Source: Lachnospiraceae bacterium (lineage in GTDB: Bacteria; Bacillota_A; Clostridia; Lachnospirales; Lachnospiraceae). From it: 13,020 nt of DNA. Position numbers and translations under genes: made by a program. The stretch is taken from the NCBI GenBank assembly GCA_017996675.1, contig JAGOGN010000026.1, positions 1-13,020 on the forward strand, given 5' to 3'. The notes below the pieces were generated by a model that saw only the letters and a list, made by a program, of their open reading frames with translations, had not been told where the DNA came from and searched no databases. Shown here one piece after another: positions 1-7,051 of the stretch (position 1 is the stretch's first letter; every line of letters starts with the position of its first letter).

Positions 1-395
1 TATCTCTTTGAGAACTGAGGTGCTCTACGAGCAGCTTTCAAGCCGTATTTCTTTCTTTCTTTCATACGTGGATCTCTTGTTAAGTATCCAGCTTTCTTTA
101 AGATTGGACGGAATTCGTCACTATCTACCTGAAGTAATGCTCTTGCAATACCGTGTCTGATAGCTCCAGCCTGTCCAGTATATCCACCACCTTTAACGTT
201 AACTAAAACGTCAAATCTAGTGTTATTTTCTGTTGCAACAAGTGGCTGACGAACGATAACTTTTAAAGTATCTAATCCTAAATATTCATCGATGTCTCTT
301 TTGTTTATAGTAACTTTTCCAGTACCAGGTACTAAATATACTCTAGCGATGGATTTTTTTCTTCTTCCGGTTCCGTAATATTTTGTTATAGCCAT
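1..395 (-). CDS. rpsI: 30S ribosomal protein S9
   Basis: Small-subunit ribosomal protein S9 (uS9), whose basic C-terminal tail reaches into the ribosomal P site. The translated frame is 131 residues. It begins [13 protein letters not shown], carries the conserved [20 protein letters not shown] stretch at about residues 69-88, and ends in the family's typical RAPQFSKR tail. Only the last base of the stop codon lies outside the window: bases 2-1 read TA on the minus strand right after the final Arg codon. The ATG at 393-395 is preceded by AGGAGGT at 404-410 with good spacing. It is the second gene of the rplM-rpsI pair, 23 bases after rplM, and is probably cotranscribed from the promoter at 986-1014. 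The identification is secure from sequence alone. Confidence 0.97.
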   Translation of the reverse strand, partial: MAITKYYGTGRRKKSIARVYLVPGTGKVTINKRDIDEYLGLDTLKVIVRQPLVATENNTRFDVLVNVKGGGYTGQAGAIRHGIARALLQVDSDEFRPILKKAGYLTRDPRMKERKKYGLKAARRAPQFSKR

Positions 396-418
396 TTTAC
401 CTTACCTCCTTTTACCGA

Positions 419-847
419 TTAAAATGTGATAGCTTCAGGTTTCTGAGCTTCATGTTTGTGTTCTGGTCCTGCATATACAAATAATTTTGTATACATATCT
501 CTTCCTAATGGTCCTTTTGGAAGCATGCCTTTAACTGCAAGTTCAAGAACTTTCTCAGGTTTCTTTGCTAACATTTCTTTTAATGTAGTTTCTTTCATTC
601 CGCCTACGTAATCGGAGTGATGATAGTAAATTTTCTGTTCTAATTTCTTACCTGTAACTTTGATCTTCTCTGCATTAGTAATGATCACATAATCACCCAT
701 ATCTGCGTGAGGTGTATAAATTGGTTTATTCTTACCTCTTAAAATCTTAGCTACTTCAGATGCTAAACGTCCTAATGTATATCCTGTAGCGTCAACTACG
801 TACCATTTTCTTTCAATTGTTGCCGGATTGGTCATAAAAGTTTTCAT
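419..847 (-). CDS. rplM: 50S ribosomal protein L13
   Basis: Large-subunit ribosomal protein L13 (uL13), an early assembly protein of the 50S subunit. The protein is 142 residues, the usual bacterial length. It has the N-terminal [17 protein letters not shown] block, [18 protein letters not shown], the [11 protein letters not shown] segment and the [22 protein letters not shown] segment. The frame stays open upstream to 907, but the ATG at 845-847 is chosen because AAGGAGGT lies at 855-862 in front of it and the 142-aa product matches the family. It is the first gene of the rplM-rpsI pair and has its own promoter and a structured leader (876-910). The order truA-rplM-rpsI is the conserved Firmicutes order. 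Confidence 0.97.
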   Translation of the reverse strand: MKTFMTNPATIERKWYVVDATGYTLGRLASEVAKILRGKNKPIYTPHADMGDYVIITNAEKIKVTGKKLEQKIYYHHSDYVGGMKETTLKEMLAKKPEKVLELAVKGMLPKGPLGRDMYTKLFVYAGPEHKHEAQKPEAITF

Positions 848-854
848 TGGTTTT

Positions 855-862
855 ACCTCCTT
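855..862 (-). promoter_or_regulatory. Ribosome binding site deciding the rplM start
   Basis: AAGGAGGT on the minus strand, seven bases before the ATG at 845-847. It supports the 142-residue form of L13 over the 20-residue longer frame starting at 907. Confidence 0.9.
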
Positions 863-875
863 GAATTTAAAATGT

Positions 876-910
876 AGCTTGGATGGAAATGTCCGTAACC
901 ATCTCATGCT
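876..910 (-). promoter_or_regulatory. Hairpin in the rplM leader, candidate L13 autoregulatory element
   Basis: In the rplM 5' leader, GATGG (899-903) can pair with CCATC (882-886) around a 12-base loop. AGC (908-910) can then pair with GCT (876-878) across a small asymmetric internal loop. The structure ends about 14 bases before the Shine-Dalgarno sequence. Known biology: Firmicutes rplM mRNAs often carry an L13 leader used for feedback control. I see the pairing directly; matching it to that Rfam family is an inference I could not test. Confidence 0.4.
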
Positions 911-927
911 TTATCATCTTTATCATC
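910..927 (-). repeat. Tandem 9-bp repeat in the rplM leader
   Basis: Two exact adjacent copies of GATGATAAA (minus strand) lie just 5' of the leader hairpin. They could be chance in AT-rich DNA, a single-stranded spacer, or part of an alternative fold; no function can be read from them. Confidence 0.6.
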
Positions 928-985
928 TATCGTCACACACACTCCCGGGGCTTTGGGAATAATGAACTCTACGTCAGACTTAAAT

Positions 986-1014
986 ATTATATTATACGTT
1001 GCCTCGTGTGTCAA
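986..1014 (-). promoter_or_regulatory. Consensus sigma-A promoter for rplM-rpsI
   Basis: The -35 box TTGACA (1009-1014) and -10 box TATAAT (986-991) are both perfect, separated by 17 bases. A second overlapping TATAAT lies five bases further upstream. Transcription would start near 979, giving a leader of about 130 nt before rplM. The -35 box begins six bases after the truA stop codon, so this internal promoter lets ribosomal protein genes be transcribed more strongly than the upstream ECF-truA genes. Confidence 0.9.
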
Positions 1015-1019
1015 CTGTT

Positions 1020-1772
1020 TTACAGATAATTCTCTTCGTTTTTGTAAATAATTTTCACCAAGGTTAGTCCATGGGGCGGAGCAGTCGGTCCAGCCATCTT
1101 TCGATCCTTCGAATCTAAGATTTCTAGGATACTTTCTGGTTCTCTCATGCCAGAACCTACTTCAATTAATGTTCCTGCAATAATACGAACCATGTTATAT
1201 AAAAATCCGTTTCCGCGAACACGAATCAGAATCAAATCACCCTCTTTTTGCACTTCGCAAGAATAAATCGTTCGAACTGTTGTAAGCACCTGTGCATTTG
1301 CAGCACAAAAGCTTTGAAAATCATGTTCCCCAATTAATAAATTTGCAGCTTTCTGCATTCGAACGATATCCAAGGGACGATAGTAAAAATAACTATGCAA
1401 TCGATTAAGCGGGTTTGGAAATGTAGTGTTCCATATTTTATACTCATATATTTTTTCTGTTTCCTGATAGCGCGGATGAAAATCATCGGCTACCTGCTCT
1501 GATTTTTGAATCACAACATCATCAGGCAATCGTTGGTTTAATCCATATGACATTTTCTCAGCAGGTATTTTAGAATCCGTGTCGAACACAGCAATATTTC
1601 CCAGTGCATGCACTCCAGAATCTGTTCTACTTGCTCCAATTACTGTAATTTTTTCGCCTAAAAGGTCACTTAACGCACGGTTTAAAACCTCTTCAATTGT
1701 AATGCCGTTCGGTTGCACCTGCCAACCACAGTAATGAGTTCCATCATAAGCCACTGTTAATCTTACACGCAT
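1020..1772 (-). CDS. truA: tRNA pseudouridine synthase A
   Basis: Converts uridine to pseudouridine at positions 38-40 of the tRNA anticodon arm. The protein is 250 residues, normal for TruA. It starts with the family signature VAYDGTHYCGWQ (residues 7-18). The catalytic aspartate is D51 in RTDSGVHA, Y109 in the KIYEYKI motif is the residue expected to stack on the substrate base, HDFQSFCA lies at 150-157, and the conserved FLYNMVR segment at 190-196. The ATG at 1770-1772 is nine bases after the ecfT stop codon, and the ecfT TAG forms the start of the AGGAG ribosome binding site, so translation of the two is probably coupled. The ecfA1-ecfA2-ecfT-truA-rplM-rpsI order is typical of Firmicutes. 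Confidence 0.96.
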   Translation of the reverse strand: MRVRLTVAYDGTHYCGWQVQPNGITIEEVLNRALSDLLGEKITVIGASRTDSGVHALGNIAVFDTDSKIPAEKMSYGLNQRLPDDVVIQKSEQVADDFHPRYQETEKIYEYKIWNTTFPNPLNRLHSYFYYRPLDIVRMQKAANLLIGEHDFQSFCAANAQVLTTVRTIYSCEVQKEGDLILIRVRGNGFLYNMVRIIAGTLIEVGSGMREPESILEILDSKDRKMAGPTAPPHGLTLVKIIYKNEENYL

Positions 1773-1781
1773 TTCATTCTC

Positions 1782-2582
1782 CTACAGAATAATTTTAATC
1801 GCAATCATTCCAGCCAAAAAGCTCCACAACCAGAGGTAAACTAAATAATCTCTTTTTTCGTAATGAAGTGGCTTCATTTTGGTTCGACCTTCACCACCTT
1901 GGTAGCATCTAGCTTCCATTGCCATCGCAAGTTCCATCGCCCGCTTCCATGAAGAAACAAAAAGCGGAACCAGTAACGGAATCATGTTTGCAGCACGTCG
2001 AAATAAATTTCCTGTCTCAAAATCAGCACCTCTCGCCATTTGCGCTTTCATAATTTTATCTGTTTCTTCCACAAGAATTGGGATAAAACGTAAGGCGATC
2101 GACATCATCATTGCTACTTCATGGACTGGAACTCGTATGTAATTCATCCAGCGAAGTAACCGTTCAATGCCATCCGTCAGCCTGCTTGGCGTTGTGGTTA
2201 ATGTCATAACCGAAGTACCAATCACCAAATAACTCAACCTTAAAATCATGTATCCAGTATTGATCAAACCCTCTTTAGTCACTTTAATAATCCACACACT
2301 CCACAGCACTTTTCCTGGAGTCAAAAATAAATTGAACAATGCCGTGATTAGCATAATAATCAAAATTGGTCGCAATCCTTTAAAGATAAAGGAGGTTGGA
2401 ATTTTGGAGGTCAGAATATAAGTCAATAGGAAAAAAGTTGCCAGACCAATTCCCCATAAATTATCAAACAAAAAAACTGACACAATGAAGAAAAATGTGC
2501 CTACAATTTTAACCCTCGGATCCAATCGATGAACGATGGAATCTCCTGGGTAATATTGTCCTAATGTAATATCTCTAATCAT
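1782..2582 (-). CDS. ecfT: Energy-coupling factor transporter transmembrane protein EcfT
   Basis: Transmembrane coupling subunit of a group II ECF vitamin/micronutrient importer. It links the two ATPases EcfA1 and EcfA2 to interchangeable S components. The protein is 266 residues with hydrophobic segments at about 27-58, 72-88, 110-128 and 245-266, and a cytoplasmic helical region between. The two short X-Arg-X coupling motifs expected to contact the ATPases are visible as A183-R184-G185 and A224-R225-C226. The N-terminal LGQYYPGDSIVHRLDPRVK is characteristic of the family. The start ATG overlaps the ecfA2 stop (ATGA), with AGGAG just upstream. No S-component gene is present in the window, in keeping with a shared module. 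Confidence 0.94.
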   Translation of the reverse strand: MIRDITLGQYYPGDSIVHRLDPRVKIVGTFFFIVSVFLFDNLWGIGLATFFLLTYILTSKIPTSFIFKGLRPILIIMLITALFNLFLTPGKVLWSVWIIKVTKEGLINTGYMILRLSYLVIGTSVMTLTTTPSRLTDGIERLLRWMNYIRVPVHEVAMMMSIALRFIPILVEETDKIMKAQMARGADFETGNLFRRAANMIPLLVPLFVSSWKRAMELAMAMEARCYQGGEGRTKMKPLHYEKRDYLVYLWLWSFLAGMIAIKIIL

Positions 2583-3436
2583 ACCATGCTCCTGCCTAAT
2601 ACCCGTAAAATCTCTTCTTTGGCTTCTTTCACGGTGGTGACTTTTCTGGAAACCGGAATTCCTTTTTCTCTCAAATCATGAAACAAATATGTGACTTCCG
2701 GTGCCATTAATCCAATTTGTTCCAGTTCTTTATGATGACGGAAGATTTCATGCGGAGTTCCATCATAGCGAATACTGCCCTCGTCTAATACAACAAGGCG
2801 ACTCACATACTCTGCAACGTCCTCCATACTATGGGTAACTAGGATAATTGTTATGTTTTTTTCGTCGTGAAGTTTTTGGATCAAATGAAGAATATCATCT
2901 CTTCCTTGCGGATCCAAACCTGCTGTTGGTTCATCCAAAATCAACATTTCTGGCTCCATAGCCAATACCCCAGCGATTGCCACTCTTCTTTTTTGCCCAC
3001 CGGATAATTCAAAAGGTGACTGGTAAAAAAGATTTTCGGAAATTCCAACACTTTTCAATGCCTGATATGCACGCAATTGCGCTTCTTTTTCCGAAAATCC
3101 CTGATTCTTTGGTCCAAAACAAACATCTTTTAAAACAGAGGTTTCAAATAATTGATATTCTGGATACTGAAAAACCAATCCCACTTTGCTACGTAACTCT
3201 TTTCTATTATAATCCTTATCACCAATATCCTGGCCATTATAATAAATCGCTCCGCTGGTTGGTTTAATTAACCCATTCATATGCTGAATCAGTGTCGATT
3301 TCCCGCTTCCAGTATGTCCGATCAATCCTACAAATTCACCATCTTCAATTTTCAAATTGATATCACGGATTCCATATGTCTCATAGGTTGTTCCTTTTGA
3401 GTAGAGACAACTGACTTTATCTAAAATAATCGACAT
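2579..3436 (-). CDS. ecfA2: Energy-coupling factor transporter ATP-binding protein EcfA2
   Basis: One of two cytoplasmic ABC ATPases that power the ECF importer. The 285-residue protein has Walker [10 protein letters not shown] at 40-48 (K46), Q-loop Q90, signature LSGGQ at 144-148, Walker B aspartate D168 with catalytic E169 ([11 protein letters not shown]) and switch histidine H202. All residues for ATP hydrolysis are present. The C-terminal part after about 220 is the ECF-specific extension. The start at 3434-3436 has GGAGG upstream and lies inside the last codons of ecfA1, a 16-base overlap. Position second in the cluster supports the A2 rather than A1 assignment; the two paralogues are otherwise hard to tell apart by eye. 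Confidence 0.93.
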   Translation of the reverse strand: MSIILDKVSCLYSKGTTYETYGIRDINLKIEDGEFVGLIGHTGSGKSTLIQHMNGLIKPTSGAIYYNGQDIGDKDYNRKELRSKVGLVFQYPEYQLFETSVLKDVCFGPKNQGFSEKEAQLRAYQALKSVGISENLFYQSPFELSGGQKRRVAIAGVLAMEPEMLILDEPTAGLDPQGRDDILHLIQKLHDEKNITIILVTHSMEDVAEYVSRLVVLDEGSIRYDGTPHEIFRHHKELEQIGLMAPEVTYLFHDLREKGIPVSRKVTTVKEAKEEILRVLGRSMV

Positions 3437-4272
3437 AATTCCTCCAATAATTCTTCTCTGGTGAGTATACTAGATGAAATTGGTAATCCTTCTTTTCTGA
3501 GTTCATAAGCCAATTCCGTCATTTGCGGAACACATAAATGATAAGATTTTAGCGTATCCACCTGCGAAAAAATTTCACGGGGCGTTCCAGTCATTACAAT
3601 ATTTCCTTGGTCCATTACAAATACTTTATCTGCGGATACAACTTCTTCCATATAGTGAGTGATCAAAATAATGGTCACACCTTTTGTTTTATTTAGTTCC
3701 TGAATCGTCTGAATCACTTGTTTTCTTCCAATCGGATCTAACATCGCTGTAGGTTCATCCAGGATAATACATTTTGGGCGCATAGCAAGTACACCGGCAA
3801 TCGCAACACGCTGTTTTTGTCCGCCTGATAACTTGTTTGGTGAACGATGTCGATACTTCGCCATATGAACGGCTTCCAGACTTTCATTCACTCGTTCCCA
3901 TATTTCATCTGTTGGTATCCCCATATTTTCTGGTCCAAATCCAACATCCTCTTCTACAATACCTGCTACAATCTGATTATCTGGATTCTGAAAAACCATT
4001 CCCGCGCTCTGTCGGATATTCCAGACCTCATCATCATCTGAAGTGTCTTTTCCATCTACCCACATCACACCATCTCCTGGCTTTAAAATCACATTCATGT
4101 GCTTTGCTAGGGTCGATTTTCCTGATCCATTGTGTCCCAATATGGCTACAAACTCTCCTTCGCGAACATCCAAATCAACATAATTTAAGGCCGTATCAAT
4201 GTGATCTACATTGCCTTCTTCATCTCGATGGATATATTCAAAAAAAAGCTTCTTCGCTTTTATGATCCCCAT
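3421..4272 (-). CDS. ecfA1: Energy-coupling factor transporter ATP-binding protein EcfA1
   Basis: ATPase partner of EcfA2 in the ECF importer. The 283-residue protein has Walker [10 protein letters not shown] at 46-54 (K52), Q-loop Q95, signature LSGGQ at 148-152, Walker B D172 with E173 ([11 protein letters not shown]), and switch histidine H206. It carries an N-terminal [12 protein letters not shown] insertion at 10-21 before the core. The ATG at 4270-4272 has a weak AGAGGA ribosome binding site and follows trmL by 17 bases. In Bacillus subtilis this gene follows rplQ at the end of the large ribosomal protein cluster. Here it follows trmL instead, so the ecf-truA-rplM-rpsI block has been detached from that cluster. 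Confidence 0.93.
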   Translation of the reverse strand: MGIIKAKKLFFEYIHRDEEGNVDHIDTALNYVDLDVREGEFVAILGHNGSGKSTLAKHMNVILKPGDGVMWVDGKDTSDDDEVWNIRQSAGMVFQNPDNQIVAGIVEEDVGFGPENMGIPTDEIWERVNESLEAVHMAKYRHRSPNKLSGGQKQRVAIAGVLAMRPKCIILDEPTAMLDPIGRKQVIQTIQELNKTKGVTIILITHYMEEVVSADKVFVMDQGNIVMTGTPREIFSQVDTLKSYHLCVPQMTELAYELRKEGLPISSSILTREELLEELCRLF

Positions 4273-4289
4273 ACGGGTTCCTCTTCTTT

Positions 4290-4796
4290 CTACTCTATAT
4301 AATCATCAAATCTGGTTAGATACCCTTCCAGTTGCATATTTTCAAATTGATTCTGTCTCAGCGCTTCATAAAGTACTACGGCAACAGAATTAGATAAATT
4401 TAAGGAACGTATCTCACTTTGCATTGGAATACGAATGCACTGCTCCTTGTGATGAGCAAGAATTTCCTCTGGAATTCCTGCACTCTCTTTTCCAAACATG
4501 ATATAACAATCATTCTCATAGTGTACATCAGAATACACATGTTTTCCTTTTGTCGTTGCCATATATATTTTTGCATTTGGATTCTTTTCTAAGAAATCCT
4601 CATAGTTTACATATCTGGTAACATCCAGCTCATTCCAGTAATCCATCCCGGCACGTTTAATTTCTTTTTCATTCAAACGAAATCCCAAAGGTTCGATCAG
4701 ATGAAGTCTCGTACCAGTAGCAACACAGGTACGACCAATCGCACCTGTGTTAAATGGAATTTCTGGCTCATATAATACAATATTTAACTTCGCCAT
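4290..4796 (-). CDS. trmL: tRNA (cytidine/uridine-34 2'-O)-methyltransferase TrmL
   Basis: SPOUT-class methyltransferase that uses S-adenosylmethionine to methylate the 2'-hydroxyl of the wobble nucleotide 34 in certain leucine tRNAs. The protein is 168 residues, the small TrmL/YibK/CspR size with no extra RNA-binding domain. The three SPOUT knot motifs are visible: NTGAIGRTC at 16-24, [12 protein letters not shown] at 100-111 and [19 protein letters not shown] at 130-148. The start ATG at 4794-4796 has AGGAG at 4801-4805. It lies 32 bases after the aminotransferase gene and 17 bases before ecfA1. With truA it makes a second tRNA anticodon-loop modification gene in the same run. Confidence 0.93.
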   Translation of the reverse strand: MAKLNIVLYEPEIPFNTGAIGRTCVATGTRLHLIEPLGFRLNEKEIKRAGMDYWNELDVTRYVNYEDFLEKNPNAKIYMATTKGKHVYSDVHYENDCYIMFGKESAGIPEEILAHHKEQCIRIPMQSEIRSLNLSNSVAVVLYEALRQNQFENMQLEGYLTRFDDYIE

Positions 4797-4828
4797 ACGA
4801 CTCCTACTACTATTTATTTATTCGTTCT

Positions 4829-6004
4829 TTATTTCTTTTCTTCACGAAGTTTTGCAACAAAACGTTCGATTCTGTCTAATGCTGTTGTTAACGCTTCAAT
4901 GGAATATGCATAGGAAATACGAAGGAATCCTTCTCCGCAATCGCCAAATGCTGTACCAGGTACAACTGCAACTTCTTCTTCTTTTAAAAGTCTCATACAA
5001 AATTCTTCGGATGTAACTCCAAGACTCTGAATAGAAGGGAACATATAGAAAGCACCAAATGGCTCGAAACATTTCAGACCCATTCCGTTCAATCTTTCCA
5101 ATAAATATTCTCTTCTCTCATTATATTTTTCACGCATATGTGCTACGTCAGCATCACTATTCATGATAGCATCTGTTGCAGCAAACTGTGAAGTTGTTGG
5201 AGCACACATGATTGCAAACTGATGAACTTTCAACATCTGATCGATAATAACCTGTGGTCCACAAGCATATCCCAATCTCCATCCTGTCATAGCATGAGAT
5301 TTCGAGAATCCGTTAATCAGAATTGTACGTTCTTTCATGCCTGGTAAAGAAGCAACAGAAACATGCTTTTCTTCGCCGTATGTTAATTCAGAATAAATTT
5401 CATCACTCATAACATATAAATCATTTTCGATAATAACAGGTAAAATGGATTCCAAATCCTGTCTGGTCATGATAGCACCAGTTGGGTTATTTGGGAAAGG
5501 AAGAACAAGAATTTTAGTTTTAGGAGTAATTGCTGCTTCTAATTCTTCTCTTGTTAATCTGAATTCATTTTTTTCCTGTAATTCTATGATAACTGGTGTA
5601 CCACCTGCTAAAACGCAACATGGTTCATAAGAAACATAACTTGGCTGTGGAATTAATACTTCGTCGCCTGGATCTAACATTGCACGGAATGCAATATCAA
5701 TTCCTTCGCTTCCGCCTACGGTCATGATCATTTCATGGTTAGGATCATATTCCAATTCATACTTTCTCTTTAAAAAATCTGCAATTGCAGCTTTACATTC
5801 TTTTAATCCTGCATTGGAAGTATAGAATGTCTTTCCATCTAACAAGGATTGAATTCCTGCCTGACGGATGTGCATTGGCGTGTCGAAATCTGGTTCTCCT
5901 ACACCAAGAGAAATTGCCTGTGGCATGTCCGCTGCGTAATCAAAGAAGCGGCGAATACCGGATGGTTTAATACTCATGATTTGATCTGAAACTGGTTTTT
6001 TCAT
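4829..6004 (-). CDS. PLP-dependent class I/II aminotransferase (PatA/AspB-like)
   Basis: Fold-type I aminotransferase of 391 residues that uses pyridoxal phosphate to move an amino group between an amino acid and a 2-oxo acid. The cofactor lysine is K235 in NGFSKSHAMTGWRLGY. D201 (VMSDEIYSELTY) should pair with the pyridine nitrogen, N173 lies in PNNPTG, and R362 (FLRISYA) is the likely substrate carboxylate-binding arginine. The sequence looks close to the branch containing Bacillus PatA and clostridial putative aspartate aminotransferases, but the substrate cannot be fixed from sequence. AAGGAGA at 6013-6019 precedes the ATG. It lies 24 bases after the AIRS-like gene and 32 bases before trmL. 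No biosynthetic partner gene is nearby to suggest a pathway. Confidence 0.9.
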   Translation of the reverse strand: MKKPVSDQIMSIKPSGIRRFFDYAADMPQAISLGVGEPDFDTPMHIRQAGIQSLLDGKTFYTSNAGLKECKAAIADFLKRKYELEYDPNHEMIMTVGGSEGIDIAFRAMLDPGDEVLIPQPSYVSYEPCCVLAGGTPVIIELQEKNEFRLTREELEAAITPKTKILVLPFPNNPTGAIMTRQDLESILPVIIENDLYVMSDEIYSELTYGEEKHVSVASLPGMKERTILINGFSKSHAMTGWRLGYACGPQVIIDQMLKVHQFAIMCAPTTSQFAATDAIMNSDADVAHMREKYNERREYLLERLNGMGLKCFEPFGAFYMFPSIQSLGVTSEEFCMRLLKEEEVAVVPGTAFGDCGEGFLRISYAYSIEALTTALDRIERFVAKLREEKK

Positions 6005-6028
6005 TATAATTATCTCCTTCTCCTATAT

Positions 6029-7024
6029 CTAAAATACCTGTCCAATTACTTTATAGAGTTCATCTGCTTTTGGTGGTTCCAAGAAACGCCGTTCTCCCTC
6101 ATTTAGAAGAACACGATCCTTCCCCTCAGTCGCTTTCCCAATAATTGCTCCAAAGATTCCAGCTTTTTCCAATTTATGTAATAAGCCAGTTCCATCATCA
6201 GTAGCAATTAGCATACATCCACTTGATATCAATTCATAAGGATTCATATCATAATAATCGCAAATCTCTATGGTTTCCTGTTTAACAGGTATTTTCTTCA
6301 AAAAAATTTCTAATCCAATATCGGAAGCTTCTGCCATTTCCCAAAGTGCACCAAAAATACCGCCTTCTGTCACGTCATGCATCGCGCTAACTTTGTGCTC
6401 CACTCCAATTTTGGACTCTGGGATTACAGAAAGATACTGGTCCATATTCTTTGCTACTTCAAGAAATGAATCCGAAAAACGTTCTTTCAACTCCGACTCT
6501 TTCTCTTTTGCAATAATTGATGTACCTTCCAACCCAATCCACTTTGTAACAAGGATATCCTGTCCTGGCTTTGCACCTCTGGTTTCTATTAAGGCTCCCT
6601 TTTTCGCTTTACCAATACCGGTAACACTGATAATCGGCTGATTTACTGCTCTAGTCACTTCAGTATGTCCACCGATAATCTGAATATTCGATTCTTCACA
6701 AATAACCTGTATCTGATGCATGATCGTCTTTAATTCAGCTTCCTTAGTTCCGTCTGGTAAAAGTATGGTTAGCATTAATCCAATTGGTTCTGCTCCAGAA
6801 CTTGCCAGGTCATTCATTGTAATATGCGCTGCTAATTTTCCAATATCATTGGCGGTTCCAGTAATTGGATCCGTTGACAATACCATAATTTCATCCGCTC
6901 CAAGTTCAACGGCCGCACAGTCTTCCCCGACTCCTGCTCCAAGCAGAACTTCTGGGCGTCTGGTCTTTATTTGATTAATAACGGATCGTTTCAATACGTT
7001 CTCCGGTACTTTTCCTACCTTCAT
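6029..7024 (-). CDS. AIR synthase-fold protein of unknown function (HypE/PurM/ThiL superfamily)
   Basis: A 331-residue member of the ATP-binding superfamily of PurM, ThiL, SelD and HypE. N-terminal metal/nucleotide motifs are visible: GAGVGEDCA with D35, STDPITG with D52, and HITMNDLASSGAEP with D72. A GGHTEVT motif lies at 118-124, and the C-terminal domain has MHDVTEGG at 215-222 and SSGCMLI at 267-273. The overall layout is closest to HypE-like proteins, and such proteins are often labelled hydrogenase maturation factors. It lacks the C-terminal cysteine tail (PRIC-type) that HypE uses to carry the cyanide ligand, ending instead in YKVIGQVF, and no hyp or hydrogenase gene is nearby. The true substrate is unknown. 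The start has AGAGG upstream, 27 bases after the vanW-family gene. Confidence 0.85.
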   Translation of the reverse strand: MKVGKVPENVLKRSVINQIKTRRPEVLLGAGVGEDCAAVELGADEIMVLSTDPITGTANDIGKLAAHITMNDLASSGAEPIGLMLTILLPDGTKEAELKTIMHQIQVICEESNIQIIGGHTEVTRAVNQPIISVTGIGKAKKGALIETRGAKPGQDILVTKWIGLEGTSIIAKEKESELKERFSDSFLEVAKNMDQYLSVIPESKIGVEHKVSAMHDVTEGGIFGALWEMAEASDIGLEIFLKKIPVKQETIEICDYYDMNPYELISSGCMLIATDDGTGLLHKLEKAGIFGAIIGKATEGKDRVLLNEGERRFLEPPKADELYKVIGQVF

Positions 7025-7051
7025 GTTACTGCCTCTTTCCTATTCCTATCA

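Noticed and set aside
848..907. Longer N-terminus for L13 starting at 907
   Set aside because: The extra 20 residues overlap the leader hairpin and ribosome binding site, and L13 proteins are normally 142 residues starting at MKTF.
3837..4265. Plus-strand open frame antisense to ecfA1 (and similar ones at 2977-3267, 6270-6641 and 10279-10560)
   Set aside because: They lie wholly inside well-identified minus-strand genes, have no ribosome binding sites of note and show no recognisable protein features.
6029..7024. Calling the AIRS-fold gene hypE (hydrogenase maturation)
   Set aside because: The terminal cysteine motif is missing and there are no hydrogenase or hyp genes in the window.
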